From Bacillus sp. NP157 (GTDB lineage Bacteria; Pseudomonadota; Gammaproteobacteria; Xanthomonadales; Rhodanobacteraceae): a stretch of DNA of 64,000 nucleotides. The translations under genes and the position numbers were made by a program. Of the stretch, positions 36,515 to 44,408 are shown one piece after another (position 1 is the stretch's first letter; every line of letters starts with the position of its first letter). The stretch is taken from positions 4,426,001 to 4,490,000 of the forward strand of contig CP076546.1 in NCBI GenBank assembly GCA_018889975.1. Reading direction: 5' to 3'. The notes under the pieces are model-generated. The model saw only the letters and a program-made list of their open reading frames with translations. It did not search any database and was not told where the DNA came from.

Positions 36515-37900
36515 TCACTGAAGCAACGAATTCACCGCTTCCAGGTCCTTCACGTCGACCGTGCCGGCGCTCTGCTTCAACAGCAGCTTGTCGAGCACGA
36601 ACTGGTGGCGGGACTGCGAGTAGTCGCTCAGCGCGGAGGTCAGGTTCTGCTGGGCGATCAGCACGTCGACGATGGTGCGCGTGCCGACTTCGAAACCGGC
36701 CTGGGTCGCGTCACGCGCGCTTTCGGCGGATTCCACGGCGGCCTTGGTCGCTTCCACCTTGCTGATGCCGGCCACCACCGAGCGATAGTAGTTCAGCGTG
36801 TCGCGAACCACCTGGCGACGGGTGGATTCCAGCGAATCCTGCGCCGCATCGCGCTGGTAGATCGACTGGCGGACGCGCGACTGCGTGGCGCCACCGGAGA
36901 AGATCGGCACGTTGAGGGTCAGGCCCACCGAGGTGGCACCGCGACCGTTACCGGACAGCGCGCTGGAGCCCGCCGTGCCGGTGCCGGCGCCGGCGTTCTG
37001 GTACCACGTCGAGCTCTTGCTGTAGCCCACGGACGCATCGACGGTCGGCAGGTGGCCTGCACGGGCGGACGAAATGCTGTGCTCGGCCGAGTCGACGTTG
37101 TACTGCGCGGCGATCACGGTCGGGTTCGACTTCACGGCTTCCGAGACCCAGGCCTTGGCGTCGTTCGGCGAGGGCGGATCCATCGGCAGCTGCTCGCGCA
37201 GCTTCTTCAGGTTGTCCGCCGGCTGGCCGGTGATCTGGGTCAGGGCTTCGCGCGAGTCGGCGAGAGTGTTCTCTGCCGTGATGACGGAGGCAACCGCCGT
37301 GTCGTGCTGGGCCTTGGCGTCCTGCACGTCGGTGATCGCCGACAGGCCGACGTCGAAGCGCTGCTGCGCCTGTTCCAGCTGACGGGCCAGGGCCTGCTCG
37401 TTGGCCTTGGCGAAGGTCAGGGCGTCGTCGTTGGTCAGCACCTGGAAATAGGCGGTGGCCACGCGGGTCGACAGGGCCTGCAGCGCGGCGTCGTAGGTCG
37501 CGTTCTGCGAGTCGGACGACGAGCGGGCGGCCTTCACGTCAGCGTACTTGCTGAAGTCCACGACGCTCTGGGTGACCGTGGCGCTCAGCTCGCGGGTGCG
37601 CGTATGGCCGATATCGCTCGAATAGCCGACGATCGTCTGGTTGTCCGCGCCATAGATCGGCTGGCGGGTCGGGCCGGCCGGGTCGCTCTGGTTGAGGCTC
37701 AGCTGGGCGTTGACCTGGGGCAGCAGCAGGGCGCGTGCCTGCGTGACGCCCTCACCGGTCGCCAGGCGGGTGGAATCCGCCTGCGACAGCACCGGATCGT
37801 TGGCCCGGGCCTGGCGATAGGCGTCGAGCAAGTCTTCTGCGTGGCTTGCGAACGGTGTCGCTGCCAGGGCCAGCGCGACGGTGAGGAGCTTCAAGCGCAT
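36515..37900 (-). CDS. tolC: TolC-family outer membrane channel
   Basis: A 461-residue outer membrane efflux protein, the exit duct for type I secretion and RND pumps. The signal peptide is cut at HA|ED. The mature part has two TolC repeats (OEP domains) of long helices: DLLDAYRQARANDPVL and AKANEQALARQLEQAQQRFDVG in the first; VESAESARDATQAGFEVGTR and IVDVLIAQQNLTSALSDY in the second. It lies 35 bases after pcm, so both are likely in one transcript, and its terminator lies 22 bases downstream. The TetR gene upstream is divergent. Confidence 0.93.
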   Translation of the reverse strand: MRLKLLTVALALAATPFASHAEDLLDAYRQARANDPVLSQADSTRLATGEGVTQARALLLPQVNAQLSLNQSDPAGPTRQPIYGADNQTIVGYSSDIGHTRTRELSATVTQSVVDFSKYADVKAARSSSDSQNATYDAALQALSTRVATAYFQVLTNDDALTFAKANEQALARQLEQAQQRFDVGLSAITDVQDAKAQHDTAVASVITAENTLADSREALTQITGQPADNLKKLREQLPMDPPSPNDAKAWVSEAVKSNPTVIAAQYNVDSAEHSISSARAGHLPTVDASVGYSKSSTWYQNAGAGTGTAGSSALSGNGRGATSVGLTLNVPIFSGGATQSRVRQSIYQRDAAQDSLESTRRQVVRDTLNYYRSVVAGISKVEATKAAVESAESARDATQAGFEVGTRTIVDVLIAQQNLTSALSDYSQSRHQFVLDKLLLKQSAGTVDVKDLEAVNSLLQ

Positions 37901-37935
37901 GGTTTCGCCTCGTGGGTGATGGGGATCTTGGGGAG

Positions 37936-38595
37936 TCAGAGCACGAAGCGCTTTACCGGCGCAGCATGCGCCAGGTAAGGAAGGTCCGTTTCAAACAGGG
38001 ATTCCTCGCGGAAGCGACCCTCGCCCTCGTGGGTGAGGAGCACGGCCGTCTGCGCCGGCGAATCGCCGCGCACCACGAACATGCGACCGCCCGGCTTCAG
38101 CCAGCGGACGAACTTCGCGGGGATCTCGTGCACCGCGCCGGTGACCACGACGACGTCGAAAACGCCGGCCGGCACGTAACCGTTGACGGCCTCGGCGGTC
38201 TCCACCGTGGCGTTGGCGACGCCCGCGGCGGCCAGGCGCTGGCGCGCGGCGTCCACGAAGTCGGCATGCATGTCGATGCTGGTGACCTTGCCGGCCAGGT
38301 TGGCAAGGCAGGCGGTCAGGTAGCCCGAACCGGTGCCGATCTCGAGCACTTCGTCGGTCTTGTTCAGGGCGATGGCCTGCAGGACGCGACCTTCGATGAC
38401 CGGCTTCATCATCACTTCGTCGTGGCCCAGCGGCAGGTTCAGGTCGGCGAACGCCACGTTGCGGTGGGCCGGCGCGACGAAATCTTCGCGGCGGATGGCC
38501 TTCAGCGTGTCGAGGACCGAGTACTCAAGGACCTCCCAGGGGCGGACCTGGTTCTCGACCATGTTCTGGCGGGCCTGCTCGAAATTCATCGCCAT
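37936..38595 (-). CDS. pcm: Protein-L-isoaspartate O-methyltransferase-type enzyme
   Basis: A 219-residue SAM methyltransferase that should repair isoaspartyl residues. The ATG at 38595 is preferred over TTG 38604. Family blocks are NMVENQVRPWEV, LGHDEVMMKPVIEGRVLQAI, motif I VLEIGTGSGYLTACLA, VTSIDMH and VVVVTGAVHEIPAKF. The variant lacks the canonical PYD-x-I stretch, and in Xanthomonadales such genes typically sit just upstream of tolC. The substrate is therefore uncertain. Confidence 0.88.
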   Translation of the reverse strand: MAMNFEQARQNMVENQVRPWEVLEYSVLDTLKAIRREDFVAPAHRNVAFADLNLPLGHDEVMMKPVIEGRVLQAIALNKTDEVLEIGTGSGYLTACLANLAGKVTSIDMHADFVDAARQRLAAAGVANATVETAEAVNGYVPAGVFDVVVVTGAVHEIPAKFVRWLKPGGRMFVVRGDSPAQTAVLLTHEGEGRFREESLFETDLPYLAHAAPVKRFVL

Positions 38596-38912
38596 GGTGT
38601 TCAATCCCGTACGAAAAGCTGGAAAAAGGTTCGAAAGGATAAGCGGTTAGGGCCGTTTTTCCCAATGTGTAAAGGCTGCGGTGCCGGTGCGCCCCCGCGA
38701 AGTGCCGGAAGTCACCGGACGGGCCTGACGGAAGTCATGCCCCTCGGGCCACACCCCCACGCCGGCTGAACGGCAGGTGGGACGGGGCCCGGGCCACCAT
38801 GGAGACCGCGGCACGCGGCCCCACATCATTCTAAGGTAGGACGGCGGTTCCGCTCCTGTATCCAGTTGTCGCGTCCAAGACGCAACACACTGGAAATAAC
38901 TGAACCGCTGCG

Positions 38913-38918
38913 TATAAT
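38913..38918 (+). promoter_or_regulatory. Candidate -10 box of tetR
   Basis: TATAAT is a perfect -10 hexamer, 34 bases before the tetR ATG. The best upstream partner (CTGGAA, 38890-38895) is a poor -35 at 17-base spacing. Confidence 0.55.
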
Positions 38919-38932
38919 AAAGTCATAACTTT
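38919..38932. promoter_or_regulatory. Candidate TetR operator
   Basis: AAAGT-CATA-ACTTT is a perfect inverted repeat that starts right after the TATAAT box. A repressor bound there would block RNA polymerase, as in classic TetR autoregulation. The regulator gene starts 19 bases further on. Confidence 0.5.
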
Positions 38933-38951
38933 TGTTTGTGAAGGTGCAGCC

Positions 38952-39608
38952 ATGAACGCCAGCCCGAAAATGAAGACCCAGGGCCCGGGGCGTCCGAAAG
39001 ACATGGAGAAGCGCGCGGCTATCCTGGATGCCGCCAAGGCGCTCTTCACGCAGGGCGGCTTCGCGGGTACCAGCATGGACGCCGTCGCCGCTTCCGCCGG
39101 CGTCTCCAAGCTCACCGTTTACAGCCATTTCGGCGACAAGGACAACCTTTTCCGCGAGGTTATCCGCGCGCACGTGCAGGAACGCCTGCCCGACGACCTG
39201 TTCGACTTCAGCAGCGGCGCCGACATCCGGGCGACGCTGACCGCCATCGCCAGCCGCCATGCGGCGATGGAAACCAACACGGAATCGGTCGGCACCTTCC
39301 GCGCCATCCTCTCCGACTGCCAGTCCGGCGGTAATCCCCGCTTTGGCCGGCTTGTCTGGGAAGAGGGTCCGGTGCGCATGCACAAGCTGATGAGCCGCCT
39401 GCTCGGCGACGCGGTCGAACGCGGCCAGCTGGACATCGCCGACGTCAGCCGCGCCACCACCCAGTTCCTGGCCCTGCTCAAGGGCGACCTGCTCATTCGC
39501 CGCCTGTTCGGTTGCGAAGACTGCGCCGTGCAGTTTGCCGAGGAAGTGAACAACAACGCCCTCGCGGCGGTTGAGATGTTCATGCGCGCCTACGGGCCGA
39601 GGGCGTAA
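38952..39608 (+). CDS. TetR-family transcriptional regulator
   Basis: A 218-residue repressor. The HTH domain is at about 20-70 (AAILDAAKALFTQGGFAGTS, MDAVAASAGVSKLTVYSHFG, DKDNLFREVI). The C-terminal ligand domain resembles the AcrR/efflux-control class and has LGDAVERGQLDIADV. It lies divergent from pcm-tolC, so control of the outer membrane channel is the simplest hypothesis. The promoter has a palindrome that overlaps the transcription start region. Confidence 0.9.
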   Translation: MNASPKMKTQGPGRPKDMEKRAAILDAAKALFTQGGFAGTSMDAVAASAGVSKLTVYSHFGDKDNLFREVIRAHVQERLPDDLFDFSSGADIRATLTAIASRHAAMETNTESVGTFRAILSDCQSGGNPRFGRLVWEEGPVRMHKLMSRLLGDAVERGQLDIADVSRATTQFLALLKGDLLIRRLFGCEDCAVQFAEEVNNNALAAVEMFMRAYGPRA

Positions 39609-39688
39609 CAACGCCCTTCACCCGGCCTTCCCGGGTCGCGCCATAACGTTTCGCCATTCCCTACCCAACTCCTCCAGGAGCACAGGCA

Positions 39689-40261
39689 ATGGCTGCAACG
39701 AAACCCTTCGTCACCGATATTGAGAACATCCGGAAGCGTGCGCGCGAGCACATCGACAACGGTGCCGTCACCGCAGGCTATCGTGGCGACCGCGAAACGG
39801 TGATCAAGCTGCTCAACGAAGCGCTCGCGACCGAGATCGTCTGCGTGCTGCGCTACAAGTACCACTACTACATGGCGCCGGGCATCCACTCGCAGAGCGT
39901 GAAGTCCGAGTTCCTCGAACACGCAAACGAAGAGCAGGTGCATGCCGACCGCATCGCGGAGCGCATCACCCAGCTCGATGGCACGCCGAATTTCAACCCG
40001 GAAGGCCTGCTTTCGCGTAGCCACGCGGATTACGTCGAGGGCGTCGACCTGATCGACATGATCAAGGAAGACCTCGTCGCCGAGCGCATCGCGATCGACA
40101 GCTACCGCGAGATCATCACCTACATCGGCGACGACGATCCGACCACGCGCCGGATCATGGAAGACATCCTCGCGCAGGAAGAAGAGCACGCCGAAGACAT
40201 GGCGACCCTGCTCGAGAACCTGGGCAAGAAGGGCGAGATCGCGGCACCGGCTCCGCGCTGA
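39689..40261 (+). CDS. Ferritin-like/bacterioferritin-type protein
   Basis: A 190-residue four-helix protein. Iron-site-like residues appear in order: LLNEALATEIVCVLRYKYHY (Glu), HANEEQVHADRIAERI (Glu/His), LVAERIAIDSYREII (Glu) and AQEEEHAEDMATLL (Glu/His). This is the bacterioferritin-like set for a di-iron centre. No heme-ligand Met can be picked out with certainty. It likely stores iron or consumes peroxide in the cytoplasm. CAGGAG precedes the ATG. Confidence 0.85.
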   Translation: MAATKPFVTDIENIRKRAREHIDNGAVTAGYRGDRETVIKLLNEALATEIVCVLRYKYHYYMAPGIHSQSVKSEFLEHANEEQVHADRIAERITQLDGTPNFNPEGLLSRSHADYVEGVDLIDMIKEDLVAERIAIDSYREIITYIGDDDPTTRRIMEDILAQEEEHAEDMATLLENLGKKGEIAAPAPR

Positions 40262-40305
40262 TTGGGTAAGCTGGCGGCCACCGCTCGTTTCGGAGAAGGA
40301 TCATC

Positions 40306-41328
40306 ATGAACGCGACCGCCACCCCCACGCCTGCGCCGCGCCGACGTCGTCGCCCGCTCAGCCTGCTCATCGCCGTGCCGCTCGCGGTGCTGGTGCTGTT
40401 GCTGCTCTTCTTTATGTGGTGGTGGGACAAGGAGCCGGAGCAGTTCGACCCGCTGCCGGTGACCACGGCGCACATGAAGGAGATCGGCCGGCCGGTGAGC
40501 ACGGGTGCCGTCACGACGTACACGCTCATCGAGTCGGTGCGGACGCTGATGGACAAGCGTGGCGGCTACCTCAGCAACGACAAATTCCCGCCCGGCGCGT
40601 TCATGGACAACATGCCGAACTGGGAATTTGGCTCGCTGACCGCCTCGCGTGACCTGGCCCGGGCCCTGCGCAACGACTTCAGCCGTTCGCAGACCCAGTC
40701 CACCGAGGACAAGGCGCTGGGCGAGGCCGATCCGCTGCTCAACAGCCCGAACGATCGCTGGCTGTTTCCCAGCTCGGAATCGCAGTACGGCAAGGCCACG
40801 GACGACCTGGAGGATTACCTGGGCCGCCTCAGCGATAGCGAAGACGGCAATGCGCATTTTTATGCGCGCGCGGACAACCTCGCCGATTACCTGCAGACGG
40901 TGTCGGCCCGGCTGGGCTCGCTGTCGCAGCGTCTCTCGGCCAGCGTGGGCCAGTTGAAGGTCGACGCGGCGCCGAATGCGGACGTGGCGGGCAATGCGGG
41001 CGCGGCGAAAGCCGTTTACGTAAAGACGCCCTGGAACAAGATCGACGACAACTTCTACGAGGCGCGCGGTTACACGTGGGCCTTGCTCGAGCAGCTGAAG
41101 GCGATCCGCCACGACTTCGCACCGATCCTGCGCAGCAAGAACGCCGACGCCAGCCTGCAGCAGGTGATTCGCGAACTGGAAGAATCGCAGAAGTCGCTGG
41201 GTAGCCCGGTCGTGCTGAACGGCTCGCCGTTCGGGTTCTTCGCGAACCACTCGCTGGTGATGGCGAACTACATCTCGCGCGCCAACGCGGCAATCATCGA
41301 CCTGCGCGGCCTGCTCGGCCGCGGCTGA
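40306..41328 (+). CDS. DUF2333-family inner membrane protein
   Basis: A 340-residue protein with a basic N-terminus, one membrane segment (LLIAVPLAVLVLLLLFFMWW) and a large periplasmic domain. DUF2333 features include TTYTLIESVRTLMDKRGGYL, DKFPPGAFMDNMPNWEFGSL, DLARALRNDFSRSQTQSTED, and PWNKIDDNFYEARGYTWALL. The function is unknown. It is followed by a strong hairpin terminator. Confidence 0.85.
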   Translation: MNATATPTPAPRRRRRPLSLLIAVPLAVLVLLLLFFMWWWDKEPEQFDPLPVTTAHMKEIGRPVSTGAVTTYTLIESVRTLMDKRGGYLSNDKFPPGAFMDNMPNWEFGSLTASRDLARALRNDFSRSQTQSTEDKALGEADPLLNSPNDRWLFPSSESQYGKATDDLEDYLGRLSDSEDGNAHFYARADNLADYLQTVSARLGSLSQRLSASVGQLKVDAAPNADVAGNAGAAKAVYVKTPWNKIDDNFYEARGYTWALLEQLKAIRHDFAPILRSKNADASLQQVIRELEESQKSLGSPVVLNGSPFGFFANHSLVMANYISRANAAIIDLRGLLGRG

Positions 41329-41330
41329 CG

Positions 41331-41363
41331 AAAAAAGCCCGCCGATCGGCGGGCTTTTCTTTT
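41331..41363 (+). terminator. Intrinsic terminator after DUF2333 gene
   Basis: AAAAAGCCCGCC-GATC-GGCGGGCTTTTCTTTT with a T-rich tail; it starts 3 bases after the stop codon. Confidence 0.92.
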
Positions 41364-41368
41364 GATTT

Positions 41369-41484
41369 TGTAGGAGCGCGCCTGCGCGCGAAAAGGTGTT
41401 CCAGCCAAACCGTTTCTTCCAGCCAAACCGTTTCTTCCAGCCAAACCGTTTCGTTGGCGTTTCGCGCGCAGGCGCGCTCCTACA
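41369..41484. repeat. Inverted REP pair enclosing tandem repeats
   Basis: A forward REP (41369-41392) and a reverse REP (41461-41484) face each other. Between them lie three exact copies of the 18-mer TTCCAGCCAAACCGTTTC (41399-41416, 41417-41434, 41435-41452). It lies between the convergent ends of the DUF2333 gene and ppa. Confidence 0.88.
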
Positions 41485-41495
41485 TTGGGCTTTTC

Positions 41496-42029
41496 TTACT
41501 TGGAAGCCTTGTAGCGGTCGATGCCGGCGACGATCTCGGCCTTGGCTTCTTCGGCGCCGACCCAGCCTTCGACCTTGACCCACTTGCCCTTCTCGAGATC
41601 CTTGTAGTGCTCGAAGAAGTGGCCGATGCGCTCCAGCCAGTGGCCGGACACCTGCTTGATGTCGCGGATGTGGGCGTAGCCGCCGAACACCTTCTCGACC
41701 GGCACCACCACCAGCTTCTCGTCTGCACCGGCTTCGTCGGACATCTTCAGCATGCCGACCGGGTAGCAGCGGATCACCGAACCCGGCACCAGCGACAGCG
41801 GCAGGATCACCAGGGCATCGAGCGGGTCGCCGTCGCCGCCCAGGGTGCCCGGCACGTAGCCGTAGTTGCACGGGTAGCGCATCGGGGTGGAGAGGATGCG
41901 GTCGACGAAGATCGCGCCGCTGTCCTTGTCCACTTCGTACTTGACCGGCTCGGCATCCTTGGGGATTTCGATGATGACGTTGATTTCGTCCGGCACATTC
42001 TTGCCGGCGGGGACGAGGTGCAGGCCCAT
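41496..42029 (-). CDS. ppa: Soluble inorganic pyrophosphatase
   Basis: A 177-residue family I enzyme that hydrolyses PPi to two phosphates. Diagnostic motifs are KYEVDKDSGAIFVDRIL, PCNYGYVPGTLGGDGDPLDA (signature D-x-D-P-x-D), and YAHIRDIKQVSGHWLERIGH. The length matches the family. Its 3' end is at the REP/tandem-repeat element. It lies upstream of an S9 peptidase and a membrane pyrophosphatase on the same strand. Confidence 0.97.
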   Translation of the reverse strand: MGLHLVPAGKNVPDEINVIIEIPKDAEPVKYEVDKDSGAIFVDRILSTPMRYPCNYGYVPGTLGGDGDPLDALVILPLSLVPGSVIRCYPVGMLKMSDEAGADEKLVVVPVEKVFGGYAHIRDIKQVSGHWLERIGHFFEHYKDLEKGKWVKVEGWVGAEEAKAEIVAGIDRYKASK

Positions 42030-42088
42030 GGGGGGTTCCTTGAGTCGTTAGGGGGTTGTCAGCCCCCAAGGATACCGCTGGGCGGCGA

Positions 42089-44215
42089 TTATTTCAGGTG
42101 GTCCCAGAGGTAGACGTAGCCCAGGGCGTTCATGAAGGCCGCCTGCTTGTTGTCCGCCGCGGCCCCGTGGCCGCCCTCGATGTTCTCGTAGAAGCTGGCA
42201 TCGAAGCCCATCGACTGCATGCGGGCGGCCATCTTGCGGGCGTGCACCGGGCCCACGCGGTCGTCGCGGGTCGAGGTGGTAAACAGCACGGCCGGGTAGT
42301 GGGTGCCCTTGTGCAGGTTGTGGTACGGCGAGAAGGTCTGGATGTACTTCCATTCCTCCGGCTTGTCCGGGTCGCCGTACTCGGCCATCCAGGAGGCGCC
42401 GGCCGACATGTGCGGGTAACGCTTCATGTCGAGCAGGGCGACCTGGCTGACCACCGCGCCGTAGAGCTGCGGGTACTGGGTCAGCATGTTGCCGGCGAGC
42501 AGGCCGCCGTTGCTGCCGCCCATCATGCCCATGTGCTTCGGCGTGGTGATCTTGCGGTCGATCAGGTCCTGCGACACCGCCGCGAAGTCCTCGTAGGCGC
42601 GCGGACGGTTGGCCTTCAGCGCCGCCTGGTGCCAGCGCGGGCCGTACTCGCCGCCGCCGCGGATGTTGGCGATGACATACACGCCGCCCTTTTCCAGCCA
42701 GGCGCGGCCGGGGCCGGCGAGGTAGGCCGGCTGCAGCGAGATCTCAAAGCCGCCGTAGCCGTAGACCAGGGTCGGGTTGCTGCCGTCGGCCTTCATCGTC
42801 TTCGGCGCGATCTCGAAATACGGCACCCTCGTGCCGTCCTTCGACGTCGCGAAGTGCTGGCTCACGGTGAACTTCGACGCGTCGAAGAACGCCGGCGTGT
42901 GCTTCAGTGCTTCGCGGTCGCCCTTGCCCAACACGCCGTGGTACAGCGTGGTCGGCTGCAGGAAGCCGGACACGGTGAGGAAGTAATCGTCGCTCTCGTC
43001 CGCATCGATGCCGGTGGCGGTCATGGTCGACAGCGCCGGGGCACCGCCCAGCGAATCCACCTTCCACGCACCGGTGCTGGCCGGGGTCAGCACCTGGACC
43101 TCGCTGACCACGTCGCGCATCAGGTTGAGGATCAGCCGGTTCTTCGTCCACGAATGGCTGGCCAGCGAGGTGTGCTCGTCAGGCGTGAACAGCACGGTGA
43201 TCTCGCGCTTGCCGGCCATGTAGTCGTCGAATTTCGCCGCGAGCAGCGAGCCGGACGGATAGCTCTTGCCGCCCACCTTCCACTCGGTGCGCGGCTCGAT
43301 CAGCAGCCATTCGCGCTCGACATCGGTCTCGGCGTCGTTCGGCACGTCGATCTTCGTCAGCTTGCCGTCCTGGCCGCGGACGAAGGTTTCGCTGTTGTAG
43401 AACTCCAGCGCGCGCTGGACGAACGAGCGCTCGAAGCCCGGGGTGAGATCGCGGTAACCCGAGATCGACATGTCGGTCTTCTTGCCTTCGTACACCGTGG
43501 CGGCGGAGGCCAGCGGCGTGCCGCGCTTCCATTCCTTGACGATGCGCGGGTAGCTCGAATCGGTCATCGAACCGGGGCCGAAGTCGGTGGCGACGAACAG
43601 GTGGTCCTTGTCGATCCAGGCCACCTGGCTCTTCGACTCGGGCAGGCTGAAGCCATCCTTCACGAACGCCTTGGTGGCGAGGTCGAATTCGCGGATCACG
43701 TCCGCATCCGCACCGCCGCGCGACAGCGACACCAGGCAGAAGCGGTCATCCGGCTTCAGGCACTGCGCGCCGTGCCACACCCAGTTTTCCTTCTCGCTGG
43801 CGGAGAGGGCGTCCAGGTCGATCACGGTTTCCCACGCCGGGCTGTCCTTGCGGTATTCAGCCAGGGTGGTGCGGCGCCAGAGCCCCTTAGGGTGCTGCTT
43901 GTCGCGCCACAGGTTGTAGAAATGGTCGCCGATCTTGCTGACCATCGGGATCTTCGCGTCGGAATCCAGCATCTCCAGGATGCGGGCGTCCAGTGTCTTG
44001 AATTCGTCGCTCGACGCATAGGCCGCGACCGTCTTCGCGTTCTCCTGCTTCACCCATGCGAGCGGCTTCGCGCCGTCGATGTCGTCGAGCCAGAGGTTTT
44101 CGTCATCGCCCGAGGCCTGTGCGGCGGGGGCGGCGGGTGTCTTGGGGGTGTCGTGTGCCTGGGTCATGCCACTCAAGGTAAGGGCGATGGCCAGTGCAAT
44201 CCAGCGTCGATGCAT
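42089..44215 (-). CDS. Prolyl oligopeptidase-family (S9) serine peptidase
   Basis: A 708-residue periplasmic peptidase. The ATG at 44215 gives a normal signal peptide (RRWIALAIALTLSGMTQAHD). The N-terminal seven-blade propeller region has DENLWLDDIDGAKPLAWVKQ. The catalytic domain has GGSNGG (MGMMGGSNGGLLAGNMLTQY) as nucleophile Ser, DDRVGPVHARK for Asp and EGGHGAAADN for His. It cleaves short peptides after proline. The frame reaches 44281, but that leader is not conserved. Confidence 0.93.
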   Translation of the reverse strand: MHRRWIALAIALTLSGMTQAHDTPKTPAAPAAQASGDDENLWLDDIDGAKPLAWVKQENAKTVAAYASSDEFKTLDARILEMLDSDAKIPMVSKIGDHFYNLWRDKQHPKGLWRRTTLAEYRKDSPAWETVIDLDALSASEKENWVWHGAQCLKPDDRFCLVSLSRGGADADVIREFDLATKAFVKDGFSLPESKSQVAWIDKDHLFVATDFGPGSMTDSSYPRIVKEWKRGTPLASAATVYEGKKTDMSISGYRDLTPGFERSFVQRALEFYNSETFVRGQDGKLTKIDVPNDAETDVEREWLLIEPRTEWKVGGKSYPSGSLLAAKFDDYMAGKREITVLFTPDEHTSLASHSWTKNRLILNLMRDVVSEVQVLTPASTGAWKVDSLGGAPALSTMTATGIDADESDDYFLTVSGFLQPTTLYHGVLGKGDREALKHTPAFFDASKFTVSQHFATSKDGTRVPYFEIAPKTMKADGSNPTLVYGYGGFEISLQPAYLAGPGRAWLEKGGVYVIANIRGGGEYGPRWHQAALKANRPRAYEDFAAVSQDLIDRKITTPKHMGMMGGSNGGLLAGNMLTQYPQLYGAVVSQVALLDMKRYPHMSAGASWMAEYGDPDKPEEWKYIQTFSPYHNLHKGTHYPAVLFTTSTRDDRVGPVHARKMAARMQSMGFDASFYENIEGGHGAAADNKQAAFMNALGYVYLWDHLK

Positions 44216-44318
44216 GGGTGGGTCCTGGAAGGGCAAGCGGTTCCGGGGACCATAGCGCACGGCGGGCGTTGGGGTGCCCATGACTTTTGGGGGGTAAAAA
44301 AGGCGTTGAGAGTGCCGA

Positions 44319-44389
44319 GTTGAGAGTAACGAGGGAAAAGCAGGGCAGGAGCCGTCCCTTGCTTCCCCTCGCTACTCGTTACTCTCAAC
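44319..44389. repeat. Long inverted repeat, 15-bp arms
   Basis: GTTGAGAGTAACGAG (44319-44333) and its exact complement CTCGTTACTCTCAAC (44375-44389) flank a partly paired loop. It lies between the H+-pyrophosphatase stop and the S9 peptidase start. It may act as a terminator-like hairpin or be a remnant of a dispersed repeat. Confidence 0.85.
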
Positions 44390-44408
44390 CCGATACGCTC
44401 TATTCCAA

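Larger units (their letters stand above)
38596..38951. other. Divergent gap pcm/tetR
   Basis: This 356-base gap contains no gene that I can support. It holds the tetR-side promoter and operator near 38913-38932. The middle (about 38660-38820) is GC-rich and probably a leader or spacer. Regulation of tolC from the same gap is plausible. Confidence 0.5.

Noticed and set aside
41399..41452. CRISPR-like array
   Set aside because: The three 18-mers are directly adjacent with no spacers, no cas gene is nearby, and they sit inside a REP pair.
42056..44323. 755-codon plus-strand frame opposite the S9 peptidase
   Set aside because: No motifs; the peptidase on the minus strand carries the catalytic GGSNGG, Asp and His motifs and a signal peptide.
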